From Spirochaetales bacterium (lineage in GTDB: Bacteria; Spirochaetota; Spirochaetia; DSM-2461), in assembly GCA_028533045.1 (NCBI GenBank), contig JAQQAP010000014.1, forward strand, positions 33,063 through 97,062: a stretch of 64,000 nt of DNA, written 5' to 3'. This document shows, one piece after another, positions 1 through 8,088 of the stretch. The notes beneath the pieces are model-generated. The model was not told the origin of the DNA and made no database searches. It saw nothing but the letters and a program-made list of their open reading frames with translations. A program made the translations under genes and the position numbers. The number at the start of each line of letters is the position of its first letter. Position 1 is the stretch's first letter.

Positions 1-295
1 AAGAGAATTAAGAAGATCCAGAAAAAAAGAAGAAGTACTGGCCCGTAAAACAGAAAAGGGCGAGAGATCGGTAGGAGACTTTATTAAAGAACTCCACGGC
101 TATTTCTTCTATGACGCGCAGAAGATTTATAACATTGAGAGTTCCGACGAAATCGAGACTCTTTTAATGGAAATGACCGAAGAGCTGCCCGAAAAGCAGT
201 GGGACAACGTCATCAGAAAGGCTGTTAAACAGTCTAAAGTGGCCCAGAAGGACGAAGCGATCGAATCGCTCAAGCTTCTGGCCGATATGGAATAG
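1..295 (+). CDS. C-terminal fragment of an unrecognised protein (5' end outside window)
   Basis: An open frame runs from base 2 to TAG at 293-295, about 97 codons with no start inside the window that need be used. The fragment is highly charged: a Lys/Arg-rich segment (RELRRSRKKEEVLARK), then an acidic helical part with ESSDEIETLLMEM and a C-terminus ending KLLADME. It is probably soluble and alpha-helical. I do not recognise the family. A hairpin terminator follows 20 bases after the stop, so the gene ends its own transcription unit and is separate from serS. Confidence 0.7.
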   Translation, partial: RELRRSRKKEEVLARKTEKGERSVGDFIKELHGYFFYDAQKIYNIESSDEIETLLMEMTEELPEKQWDNVIRKAVKQSKVAQKDEAIESLKLLADME

Positions 296-315
296 TTAAC
301 AATTTAACTAGTAAT

Positions 316-345
316 AAAAGGCTGTCCCCGGGGCAGCCTTTTTTC
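316..345 (+). terminator. Rho-independent terminator
   Basis: AAAGGCTG (317-324) pairs with CAGCCTTT across a short C/G-rich loop and runs into a T-tract. It lies just after the truncated gene and before the serS promoter. Confidence 0.85.
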
Positions 346-368
346 GTGAATTTCCTCACACCTTTCTG

Positions 369-397
369 TTGTCACAACCCTTTCCTTCTGTTAGGAT
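369..397 (+). promoter_or_regulatory. serS promoter, probably nearly leaderless
   Basis: TTGTCA at 369-374, a 17-bp spacer, and TAGGAT at 392-397. The serS ATG is only 9 nt further on, so the leader would be 1-4 nt. A GAGG is present but is 2 nt from the ATG, too close for normal Shine-Dalgarno use. Confidence 0.55.
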
Positions 398-406
398 AGT
401 GAGGTT

Positions 407-1684
407 ATGTTAGACTACAAATTCATTAAAGAAAATCTGGACGCGGTAAAGGCTAATATTGCCAGCCGCTACATGCAGGCCGACGCGGACAAGGTAGTCG
501 ACCTTTACGACAAGCGGAACGAGTTCATCATACAAATAGAAGAACAGCGTCGTCTCCGCAACGAAAATGCCAAGAAAATGAAAGGCCCCATGGATCAGGA
601 TGCCCGACAGGCATTGATCGAAGAGGGCAAAAAGATAAAAGAGGAGATCGCCCGTCTCGAATCGGAAGCGGAAGAGACCCTCAAGGAACTGGATATCGAA
701 GGTTCCAAAATCCCCAATATGGCCCATCCCGATGCCCCCGTGGGCAAGGAAGACAAGGACAACTCCGAAATAGCCCGATTTGGCAAACCGACTGAATTCT
801 CCTTTAAGCCCAAAGATCACGTGGAGCTTATGGAAGCTTTGGATCTGGTGGACTTTGAAACGGCCGCCCGCGTATCGGGCTCCAAATTCTACTACCTGAA
901 GAACGAAGCGGTTCTTCTGGAAATGGCCCTGACCCGTTATGCCCTGGATGTCCTCCAGAAACACGGATTTACCCTCACCATCACTCCCGATATCGCCCGG
1001 GAAGAAATTCTCGAAGGAACCGGATTCAATCCCCGTGGCGCCGAGTCTAACATTTACGCCCTGGAAGGAACGGGCACCTGTCTCATCGGTACGGCGGAAA
1101 TTCCCCTGGGCGGTTACTATGCCGGTCAGATTGTGGACTTTTCCAAGGGTCCCATCCTCATGGCCGGTGTTTCCCACTGTTTTAGAAGAGAAGCGGGAGC
1201 TGCCGGACAGTACTCCAAGGGTCTTTACCGGGTACACCAGTTTACCAAAATAGAGATGTTTGCCTTTACCAAGGCGGACGACTCCGACGATATGCATATG
1301 AAACTCCGGGAAATTGAAGAGGAGATCTTCAACGGCCTGGAAATCCCCTTCCGTGTCGTAGACACCTGTACGGGTGACCTAGGGGCTCCTGCCTACCGTA
1401 AGTTCGACCTGGAAGCGTGGATGCCCGGCCGCGGCGAAGAGGGGGGCTGGGGAGAAATCACCAGTACTTCCAACTGTACCGACTTCCAGGCACGCCGTTT
1501 GGGGATCCGCTACAAAAACGACGAAGGCAAGAACGTTATGGCCCATACCCTCAACGGTACGGCCATTGCCATCTCTCGGGGACTGATTTCCGTAATCGAA
1601 AACGGTCAGCAGGAAGACGGCTCTATTAAGATTCCTGCAAAACTGGTTCCCTACTGCGGTTTTGACACCATAGGACCCCGTTAA
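407..1684 (+). CDS. serS: Seryl-tRNA synthetase
   Basis: Cytoplasmic class II aminoacyl-tRNA synthetase that charges tRNA-Ser (and tRNA-Sec where present) with serine. At 425 aa it has the usual length. The first ~110 residues are the charged, coiled-coil tRNA-binding arm. The catalytic domain shows TAEIPLGGYY near residue 228, motif 2 (FRREAGAAGQ) near 257 and motif 3 (GTAIAISRGL) near 382. The start ATG is fixed by the family N-terminus (MLDYKFIKENLDAV). Its TAA shares one base with the nadE ATG (TAATG), so serS and nadE are translationally coupled. Confidence 0.97.
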   Translation: MLDYKFIKENLDAVKANIASRYMQADADKVVDLYDKRNEFIIQIEEQRRLRNENAKKMKGPMDQDARQALIEEGKKIKEEIARLESEAEETLKELDIEGSKIPNMAHPDAPVGKEDKDNSEIARFGKPTEFSFKPKDHVELMEALDLVDFETAARVSGSKFYYLKNEAVLLEMALTRYALDVLQKHGFTLTITPDIAREEILEGTGFNPRGAESNIYALEGTGTCLIGTAEIPLGGYYAGQIVDFSKGPILMAGVSHCFRREAGAAGQYSKGLYRVHQFTKIEMFAFTKADDSDDMHMKLREIEEEIFNGLEIPFRVVDTCTGDLGAPAYRKFDLEAWMPGRGEEGGWGEITSTSNCTDFQARRLGIRYKNDEGKNVMAHTLNGTAIAISRGLISVIENGQQEDGSIKIPAKLVPYCGFDTIGPR

Positions 1685-3636
1685 TGACCGGGCGGTACGA
1701 TTTCCTCCGGGTCTGCTGTGCCGTTCCTCCGGTTAAGCCGGGGGATGTCTCCGCCAACGGGCAGGCTATCGAAGAAGCTGCCCGAAATGCGGCGGAAGAG
1801 GGAGCGCAAATCGTACTTTTCCCCGAGCTGAGCCTCACCGGCTATAGCTGCGGGGATCTTTTCTTTCAAACAGCCCTGATTGAGGGAGCCCTTGAGGAGT
1901 TGATTCGCCTTAAGGAAGCTCTTGCTGATTTGGCTTCTACTGTGATTGTGGGGCTTCCTTTATCCGCGAGCGGAGGCCTTTACAATGTAGCGGCTGTTCT
2001 CTCCGGTGGCTCTCTCTTGGGAATCGCTCCCAAAATCCACATACCCAATAACAATGAATACTATGAAAACCGCTGGTTCTCTTCAGGCCGTTCTCTTTCG
2101 GCTGATTCAGTAAGAATCGACGGCCAGGAAGTCCCCTTTGGAAATGACCTGCTCTTTTCCGGCGGAGGCGCTAGCTTCGCCCTGGAGATCTGCGAAGACC
2201 TCTGGTCTCCCCTCCCCCCCGGGACCTATTCCGCCCTGGCCGGGGCACAGATAATCCTCAATCCCTCCGCCAGTAACGAACTGGTGGGTAAAGCTGATTA
2301 CCGACGTGGGCTGGTGCGCCAGCAATCGGCCCGTTTACTTTGCGGTTACGCCTATACATCGGCCGGCCCGGGAGAATCCACCACCGATACTGTCTTTGGC
2401 GGCCACAGTCTCATGTGCGAATACGGCTCTACCCTGGCCGAAAATGACCGTTTCACAAGGAAGGAAAATCTTCTTTATGCCGACTTTGACCTGGAGTTTC
2501 TCAATCATGAAAGGCACAACTCCTCCAGCTTCCGGGAAGCTCGGGCGGGCCTGGAAAAAACGTTCCGAACCATAGAAATAACCCGCCCCGTATGGGATCA
2601 GAATGAAGCGCTTCGCCCTCTGGTGAAGCACCCCTTCGTCCCCTCCCGTCCGGAGGAGAGGGAAAAACGCTGCCGGGAAATTTTTTCCATCCAGGCGGAA
2701 GGACTGGTTACCCGTCTAAAACACATTGGATGTAAAGATGTGGTGCTGGGCCTCTCCGGCGGGCTCGACTCCACCCTGGCCCTTCTGGTCATTGTGGAAG
2801 CCTACCGTATTCTGGGCTGGGACCGGAGCGGTATCCACTGCTACACCATCCCCGGCTTTGGCACCACCTCCCGCACCAAGGGCAACGCAGAGCTTTTGTG
2901 CGAAGCCATGAAGATACCCTGCGAAGTGGTGGATATACGCGAAATCTGCGAGCTCCAGTTAAATCAGCTTAACCACTCCCTCGACGCCCGGGACGTGACC
3001 TACGAGAACGTCCAGGCCCGTCAGCGCACCATGTACCTCATGAACAAGTCGAATCAGCTTAAGGGTATTGTCATCGGAACGGGAGATTTAAGCGAACTGG
3101 CCCTGGGATGGTGTACCTACAATGCTGACCACATGTCCATGTACGCCGTCAATTCAGGCGTCCCCAAGACCCTGGTAAAATACCTGGTGGAATACGTGGC
3201 CCACACCATAGAAGAGCAGCGACCGGAAGAGGCAGCCGCCGCTCCGGTTCTCCACGATATCATAGACACCCCCATCTCCCCGGAGCTGCTTCCCCCCGAC
3301 GAAGAGGGAAATATCGCCCAGAAAACGGAAGACCACGTGGGCCCCTACGAGCTTCACGACTTCTTCCTCTATCAAGTCGTCCGCTGCGGCGCCACCCCGG
3401 CCAAGGTCCTATTTCTCGCCCGCCAGGCCTTTGCAGAAGAGTACCCGGCGGCGATCATTTATAAATGGCTCCGCACCTTCTACTGGCGCTTCTTCTCCCA
3501 GCAGTTCAAACGGTCCTGCCTGCCTGACGGGCCCAAGGTGGGTACCATCGCCCTGAGTCCCCGCGGTGACTGGCGCATGCCCTCCGATGCCAGCGTGAAG
3601 CTGTGGCTGGCCGAACTGGATGGGTTGGAGCCTTAG
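1684..3636 (+). CDS. nadE: Glutamine-dependent NAD+ synthetase
   Basis: Makes NAD+ from deamido-NAD+, ATP and glutamine, the last step of NAD synthesis. The 650 aa fit the two-domain form. The N-terminal nitrilase-type glutaminase carries the Glu-Lys-Cys triad: Glu in FPELSLTGY near 48, Lys in KIHIPNNNEYYE near 117 and Cys in EICEDLW near 169. The C-terminal synthetase has the PP-loop SGGLDSTLALL near 357. The start overlaps the serS stop. The CLC-type channel gene follows 12 nt later on the same strand. Confidence 0.96.
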   Translation: MTGRYDFLRVCCAVPPVKPGDVSANGQAIEEAARNAAEEGAQIVLFPELSLTGYSCGDLFFQTALIEGALEELIRLKEALADLASTVIVGLPLSASGGLYNVAAVLSGGSLLGIAPKIHIPNNNEYYENRWFSSGRSLSADSVRIDGQEVPFGNDLLFSGGGASFALEICEDLWSPLPPGTYSALAGAQIILNPSASNELVGKADYRRGLVRQQSARLLCGYAYTSAGPGESTTDTVFGGHSLMCEYGSTLAENDRFTRKENLLYADFDLEFLNHERHNSSSFREARAGLEKTFRTIEITRPVWDQNEALRPLVKHPFVPSRPEEREKRCREIFSIQAEGLVTRLKHIGCKDVVLGLSGGLDSTLALLVIVEAYRILGWDRSGIHCYTIPGFGTTSRTKGNAELLCEAMKIPCEVVDIREICELQLNQLNHSLDARDVTYENVQARQRTMYLMNKSNQLKGIVIGTGDLSELALGWCTYNADHMSMYAVNSGVPKTLVKYLVEYVAHTIEEQRPEEAAAAPVLHDIIDTPISPELLPPDEEGNIAQKTEDHVGPYELHDFFLYQVVRCGATPAKVLFLARQAFAEEYPAAIIYKWLRTFYWRFFSQQFKRSCLPDGPKVGTIALSPRGDWRMPSDASVKLWLAELDGLEP

Positions 3637-3648
3637 CAAAATATACCG

Positions 3649-4971
3649 ATGAAACCTCTCATTTCCCCTGAAAGCAAAATATCTTACAACTATCTTATTC
3701 AATGGATGATTATTGCCATTGTGGCAGGTCTAATGGGGGCCATAGTTATTAATGGTTTTTCCTTTATTATAGGGCACATTCAGTCTTTTCTTCTCTCCTT
3801 TGAAAGAGTTCCCCTTTTCTTATGGCCCGTGGTGGGGGCGGTTCTGGTGGGCTTTTTCATCTACCCCATTGCGCCCGGGGCAAGGGGAGAAGGTATTCCC
3901 TCCTATTTGATCGCCATACGGAAGCACGGGGGAAGGCTCAGCGGATGGGAAACGATATGTAAGTTTGCCGCAGCCACAGTTACTCTGGGGACGTTTGGTA
4001 ATGGGGGCCTTTTAGGACCGGTGGGCAGAGTTTCTGCGGGCGTTATGTCCTTAATTCAACAGAAAAATCCTCATAAAATGGATAGTGATCATAAGATAAT
4101 CTATCCCATATGCGGGTTAGCTGCCGTCTTTGGAGCTCTTTTTCACAGTTCCATTGGGGCCGGAGTATTTGCCGTTGAAATTATTCAGAAATCCGATATG
4201 AGCTATCGCCGCCTCTTTCCTGCCATTCTTGCCAGCACGGCCAGTGTTTTTTTCGCCCAAATATTGGGATTTGAACCGCTGATTGTGATGTCTACCCTTC
4301 ACAAAAGCGTCGCTCCCTCAATAATGGGTATAATTCTGCTTCTAGCCCTTGTTAGCGGAATCACAGGCAGGGCCTTTATCATGCTTTACGCCCTGGTCGC
4401 CAAGGCATTTCATAGGGAAAAGGGACTGACCACGTGCGGAGTGACCATAAGAGCGATTTTAGGTTCTGCCATTGCCGGTTCCCTTGTCTATGTTTTTAAT
4501 CCCCACCTCATGGGAACAAGTACGAAGATTCTCACCTATCTTTTTGAGGGGGATAAATCATTTCTTTATGGAATTCTACCTCCCGGGACCTCCCTCTCTC
4601 TGGTCATAGTTCTGATAATTTTGGTAAAGGCCCTGGCCAATACAGTTACAGTAGGCTCCGGGATGAGTGCCGGCTTTGCGGGCCCGGCTGTCTTTATCGG
4701 CTTGCTTTTAGGTGCTCTTTTTGCAGAGATCTTTCACATACCCTGGGGTTCTCCCGAGTACTATGCCCTCTTGGTAGCAGGTTTTGCCGGCATGTTTTCC
4801 AGTACCATGAACACCCCCATTGCTTCGGCCATATTGGGGGTTGAGCTTTTTGGGCTCTACTACAGTCTGCCCTCCGGTTTGGCTGCCATCATTGGATTTC
4901 AGATAAACCGCTCCCGAACCCTTTATGACATGGTTCTCAAGGAAGAGACAAATCACGAGGCAGACCTTTAG
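3649..4971 (+). CDS. CLC-family chloride channel/transporter lacking the gating glutamate
   Basis: Integral membrane protein of 440 aa, all hydrophobic helices in CLC order, likely moving chloride or another anion. Recognisable selectivity motifs are GEGIP near residue 79 (usual GSGIP) and GMSAGFAGP near 338 (GxFxP). The central motif, normally GREGP, reads LGPVGR near 121, placing Val where the gating/proton glutamate sits. In characterised CLCs this Glu is needed for proton coupling, so the protein may be a channel rather than a 2Cl-/H+ antiporter; that is inference. It lies 12 nt after nadE with no clear Shine-Dalgarno. Confidence 0.88.
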   Translation: MKPLISPESKISYNYLIQWMIIAIVAGLMGAIVINGFSFIIGHIQSFLLSFERVPLFLWPVVGAVLVGFFIYPIAPGARGEGIPSYLIAIRKHGGRLSGWETICKFAAATVTLGTFGNGGLLGPVGRVSAGVMSLIQQKNPHKMDSDHKIIYPICGLAAVFGALFHSSIGAGVFAVEIIQKSDMSYRRLFPAILASTASVFFAQILGFEPLIVMSTLHKSVAPSIMGIILLLALVSGITGRAFIMLYALVAKAFHREKGLTTCGVTIRAILGSAIAGSLVYVFNPHLMGTSTKILTYLFEGDKSFLYGILPPGTSLSLVIVLIILVKALANTVTVGSGMSAGFAGPAVFIGLLLGALFAEIFHIPWGSPEYYALLVAGFAGMFSSTMNTPIASAILGVELFGLYYSLPSGLAAIIGFQINRSRTLYDMVLKEETNHEADL

Positions 4972-5014
4972 TGTGGTGTCTTCTGGCAGAACCGTTTCCA
5001 ATGAATGAATTTGC

Positions 5015-5043
5015 TTGCCTTCTCACAGCTAATATTATATAAA
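5015..5043 (+). promoter_or_regulatory. Promoter placing the transcript start at the ATG of the next gene
   Basis: TTGCCT at 5015-5020, 17-bp spacer, TATAAA at 5038-5043, then 6 nt to ATG 5050. It would give a leaderless mRNA. Confidence 0.6.
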
Positions 5044-5049
5044 GGAATC

Positions 5050-5643
5050 ATGAAAAATGGAATCAGTACAAAATGGCATAAACCACCTTTCAACATTGTC
5101 ACCGCTCCTCTCATAATTTTCAGCGGTGCCAGCCTAAACCTGCTTTTCTGGTTTTTCAGTGACCGCGTACTACACGCACCCATCTTCATGGATTCTATTT
5201 TTACGGCTATTGTGGCTGCTCTTTACGGACCTGTACCGGGAATGATCACCGGGTTGCTAACCAATGTGGAGAATGAGTTCATTATGGGATTTCCCGGAAT
5301 ACATTGGCCTTTTGGCTTTTGTAATCTCGCCACAGGTCTTATTGTCGGTATTATGGCCCGCAAGGGAGAAACCTTTATATTTGGCTGGAATAGTACAATG
5401 ACCATCCTTCTTGTAACTGTTGCCAACTCTATCTTGGGAACCTTAATCGCAATGCTTCTCTTTTCCGGCAATACGGAGGTTTCTCTGGATTTTATAATCA
5501 GTACCCTAACCGAATTGGGACAAACTCTTTTTGCAGCCAATTTCTGGTCCCGTATCCTCACAAATCTAATAGATAAAATGATTGCCGTTTATGCCGCCTT
5601 CGGGACCAAGGCCTTATTAGAAAAAGACACTGGAGAAAATTGA
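5050..5643 (+). CDS. ECF-transporter S-component-like membrane protein
   Basis: About 197 aa with 5-6 hydrophobic segments. The motif APIFMDSIFTAIVAAL followed by YGPVPGMITGLLTN resembles substrate-binding (S) subunits of energy-coupling factor transporters, which bind vitamins or metals and share a separate EcfA/T module. No EcfA/T gene is adjacent; one lies at 41.7-44.2 kb. ATG 5005 is also in frame, but I prefer 5050: a TTGCCT-N17-TATAAA promoter ends 6 nt before it. A prolyl-rich or other membrane family cannot be excluded and the substrate is unknown. Confidence 0.65.
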   Translation: MKNGISTKWHKPPFNIVTAPLIIFSGASLNLLFWFFSDRVLHAPIFMDSIFTAIVAALYGPVPGMITGLLTNVENEFIMGFPGIHWPFGFCNLATGLIVGIMARKGETFIFGWNSTMTILLVTVANSILGTLIAMLLFSGNTEVSLDFIISTLTELGQTLFAANFWSRILTNLIDKMIAVYAAFGTKALLEKDTGEN

Positions 5644-5668
5644 CTTCTCCCCCGACAAAAACCATACT
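5640..5668 (+). promoter_or_regulatory. Promoter of the GGDEF gene, leaderless geometry
   Basis: TTGACT at 5640-5645, 17-bp spacer, CATACT at 5663-5668, then 6 nt to ATG 5675. There is no Shine-Dalgarno. Confidence 0.55.
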
Positions 5669-5674
5669 TAAACC

Positions 5675-6781
5675 ATGAACTCCTTTCTCAATCCTCTTAG
5701 ATTGATATTTAACTACCTCACAAAAGGGTACGATTTTTCCCATGACGATTCCCGCAGGAGATTCATGTTTCGCCTTCTCATTTACTGTGCTTGCTTCTTT
5801 TTGGGAAGCCTGGGTATTTTTGCCTATATTGAAGGAGAGAATATACTGGGGCTAATCGATTTCTTTGCCATTGCCCTATTGCTATCTATCCTTATTCTTA
5901 TGGACCGAATTCTCCCCCTTAACTGGGCCATCGGGATAAGCTGCTGGCTCTATCTCGCTTCCCTCTATTATCTTTATGTGAGCGGCAGTGCCCGAAATCA
6001 GTCTTTCCTCTGGTATTACAGTGTCCCTGTGGTTTTCAATTTTCTTATGGGCCGGAAGAAAGGACTTGCCATGTCACTAATTCTCTGGAGCCTGTCTTTG
6101 TTAACCTACCTCCTACGGGCTCGCCTGCCCTTTTTCACCACCTATCCCGACGGTTTTGTCATGAGGATTCTCTCCAGTCATCTTCTCTTAATAATTCTTA
6201 TGTATATCTACGAATACTCCCGTGAACTCACCTCCCGAAAGCTTGTAATAACCAATAAGGAACTCCGGGAGAAAGCCATACGTGACGGATTAACAGGGCT
6301 TTACAACCGTCGTTATATGGATGAGATATGGGCCATTTTAAATCGTCAGCCCGGAAAAAATGACAAGTGCCTTGCCTTCATTATGCTGGATATTGACTAC
6401 TTTAAACTATATAACGACACCTACGGTCACCAAAAAGGCGATGATGTACTGATTGAAATTGCCCGAACGCTTAAAGGGCTTATAAGGCGGGAATCGGACC
6501 ATATTTTTCGTTATGGCGGGGAGGAGTTTGCCGTGCTCCTCTATGGAACCACGTCGGAAAAGGCTGTTGAAAAAACGCAAGACATTATTCAAAAAGTGGC
6601 AGAACTAAACATCCCCCACAATCAAAGCCCTCTCGGTAAAGTAACCGTCTCCGCCGGATGCCAAATCCAATCCTTCTCCCAAACGATAGAAGGGGATGTT
6701 ATAATTCTGAAGGCCGACAAATGCCTGTACGAAGCCAAAAGACAAGGAAAAAACCGCAGTATTATTTGCCGGGAACCATAA
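5675..6781 (+). CDS. Membrane diguanylate cyclase (GGDEF)
   Basis: 368 aa. About six transmembrane helices occupy residues ~25-190. A short linker leads to a GGDEF domain (DGLTGLYNRRYMDEI) with an intact active site, YGGEEFAVLL near residue 280, and metal-binding D in MLDIDYFKLYND. It should make cyclic di-GMP from two GTP at the inner face of the membrane. The membrane part is not a periplasmic sensor of a type I recognise; it may detect membrane-embedded or small hydrophobic signals. The I-site RxxD is not evident in the expected place. Monocistronic by its promoter. Confidence 0.92.
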   Translation: MNSFLNPLRLIFNYLTKGYDFSHDDSRRRFMFRLLIYCACFFLGSLGIFAYIEGENILGLIDFFAIALLLSILILMDRILPLNWAIGISCWLYLASLYYLYVSGSARNQSFLWYYSVPVVFNFLMGRKKGLAMSLILWSLSLLTYLLRARLPFFTTYPDGFVMRILSSHLLLIILMYIYEYSRELTSRKLVITNKELREKAIRDGLTGLYNRRYMDEIWAILNRQPGKNDKCLAFIMLDIDYFKLYNDTYGHQKGDDVLIEIARTLKGLIRRESDHIFRYGGEEFAVLLYGTTSEKAVEKTQDIIQKVAELNIPHNQSPLGKVTVSAGCQIQSFSQTIEGDVIILKADKCLYEAKRQGKNRSIICREP

Positions 6782-6804
6782 AAAAAGCCCGACCCACTGT
6801 CGGG
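6781..6804 (-). terminator. Terminator of the 177-aa gene, with an alternative hairpin
   Basis: On the minus strand CCCGAC-AGTGG-GTCGGG is followed by CTTTTTT. A competing perfect 8-bp stem, CCACTGTC/GACAGTGG, spans 6794-6815 and excludes it. Confidence 0.75.
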
Positions 6805-6850
6805 GATGACAGTGGACCGGACCGGTGTGTATTGTATCCCCCTGGGGAGA

Positions 6851-7384
6851 TTATTCCAGTACGATTGTATCGCTGTTGATACCGGCAAAGGTATCAATAA
6901 TCATGGTGGTAGCCTGATCAATCAGGTCTTCCTGCTCTTCGGTCTCCAAAGATTCGGGACAAACAACGATCTTATAGACGGGAGATGTTTTCTGAATAGG
7001 ACCGCCGTCAAAAACGACACCGCTTTCCAGTGACATGTCTTCTGCCAGAAGGCTTCCCTCTTTCGTCAGGGAATCGGGAACATCATGTCTGAAACCAATG
7101 CTGGTATAGTCAACCTTTCTGTCCCCTTCCGTGATAGGGCCGATGCTGATGAGTGAGCCCGAATAGGTCAGAGCCAGTACACCCCGCTCATCGTCCTTGT
7201 CAAAGTGGTCGGTCTCTTCCATTCCCATATTGAACATCTGCTCTTTAAAGGCCTCTTCCTTCTCGAGCCAGCCCGATTTGAGCCGTGCCATGGTATCCAT
7301 ATCCGAATCAAGTCCAAAGGTCTTGATCACATCCTCCAGATGTCGTTCTATGGCAGGGGGAATCACGCTTGTTAATGTACTCAT
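6851..7384 (-). CDS. Conserved-looking cytoplasmic protein of unknown function
   Basis: 177 aa, acidic, with no signal peptide or membrane segment. The N-terminal half is helical (AIERHLEDVIKTFGLD, EKEEAFKEQMFNMGME) and the rest looks like alternating strands (GVLALTYSGSLISIGP, SPVYKIVVCPES). I recognise no catalytic motif or family. The start is supported by TAGGAG placed 8 nt upstream. It has its own terminator, so it is monocistronic. It is divergent from the FHA-LuxR gene, 88 bp away, and could be a target or partner of that regulator; that is inference only. Confidence 0.75.
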   Translation of the reverse strand: MSTLTSVIPPAIERHLEDVIKTFGLDSDMDTMARLKSGWLEKEEAFKEQMFNMGMEETDHFDKDDERGVLALTYSGSLISIGPITEGDRKVDYTSIGFRHDVPDSLTKEGSLLAEDMSLESGVVFDGGPIQKTSPVYKIVVCPESLETEEQEDLIDQATTMIIDTFAGINSDTIVLE

Positions 7385-7458
7385 CGTTATACTCCTAATG
7401 GTAATTGTTATGTTCTAAAGATAACCCGCTTTTTAGGATGAATTAATGTGCCGTTTGG

Positions 7459-7464
7459 TATAAA
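7459..7464 (+). promoter_or_regulatory. Extended -10 element of the FHA-LuxR gene
   Basis: TGG-TATAAA, an extended -10 with TG one base upstream, lies 8 nt before the GTG at 7473. There is no matching -35 and no Shine-Dalgarno, so the mRNA may be leaderless. Confidence 0.45.
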
Positions 7465-7472
7465 ATAAGAGT

Positions 7473-8057
7473 GTGAACGAAATATCAGATGTAACGGAGT
7501 GGTGTCTCCGGGGCGAATTAAAGGACAGTTCCCCCTGGATCATTCCCATAGACAGGCCCCTCTTTTCCATTGGAAGACAGGATAATAACGATTTGATTCT
7601 CCCCTCCCACTCTGTCTCCCGTCGCCATGCGCGCATCATCAATGAGGGAGGAGAACTACAGATAGAAGACCTTGAGAGTAAAAACGGAGTTCTCCTGAAC
7701 GGGAAGAAAATTGAATCGAAAGGCTTCCTCAGACAGGGTGATATTATAAAAATCGGCGACAGCGAATTCACCCTGGGAAGAACGGAAGATTTCCAGACAA
7801 AATACGAAGAGCAGACACTGGCCAGAAGCTCTGAGGCAACCCGCCTCTCCTTTGCCGATGCCTTCAGCCTTTCCGAAAGGGAAAAGGAGATACTTTTTTT
7901 CCTTATCAAAGGACACAGTTTGAAACAGATTGGAGAATCTCTTTTTATTTCCGCCGGAACTGTCAAAAATCATGTACTGAAAATTTACAAGAAAACCGGC
8001 TGCCACACCCGCATAGAGCTTTCTACGAAATTTGCTGAATACGGGGCGAACCGATAA
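7473..8057 (+). CDS. FHA domain-LuxR helix-turn-helix regulator
   Basis: 194 aa. Residues ~25-105 form a forkhead-associated domain with the phospho-Thr-binding signature IGRQDNNDLILP, SVSRRHARI and LESKNGVLLNG. Residues ~130-190 form a LuxR/GerE-type DNA-binding domain (SLSEREKEILFFLIKG, SAGTVKNHVLKIYKK). It should read a phosphothreonine on a partner protein and act on DNA, coupling Ser/Thr kinase signalling to transcription. No Ser/Thr kinase is in the window. The start is GTG with no Shine-Dalgarno and fits the leaderless pattern. Fusion of these two domains without a receiver is uncommon. Confidence 0.88.
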   Translation: MNEISDVTEWCLRGELKDSSPWIIPIDRPLFSIGRQDNNDLILPSHSVSRRHARIINEGGELQIEDLESKNGVLLNGKKIESKGFLRQGDIIKIGDSEFTLGRTEDFQTKYEEQTLARSSEATRLSFADAFSLSEREKEILFFLIKGHSLKQIGESLFISAGTVKNHVLKIYKKTGCHTRIELSTKFAEYGANR

Positions 8058-8088
8058 AAACGGCCCCTCTTATGGCGCCGTCCTTTAG

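Noticed and set aside
410..1297. 295-codon minus-strand frame inside serS
   Set aside because: Complementary shadow of a well-identified gene with composition set by the opposite strand.
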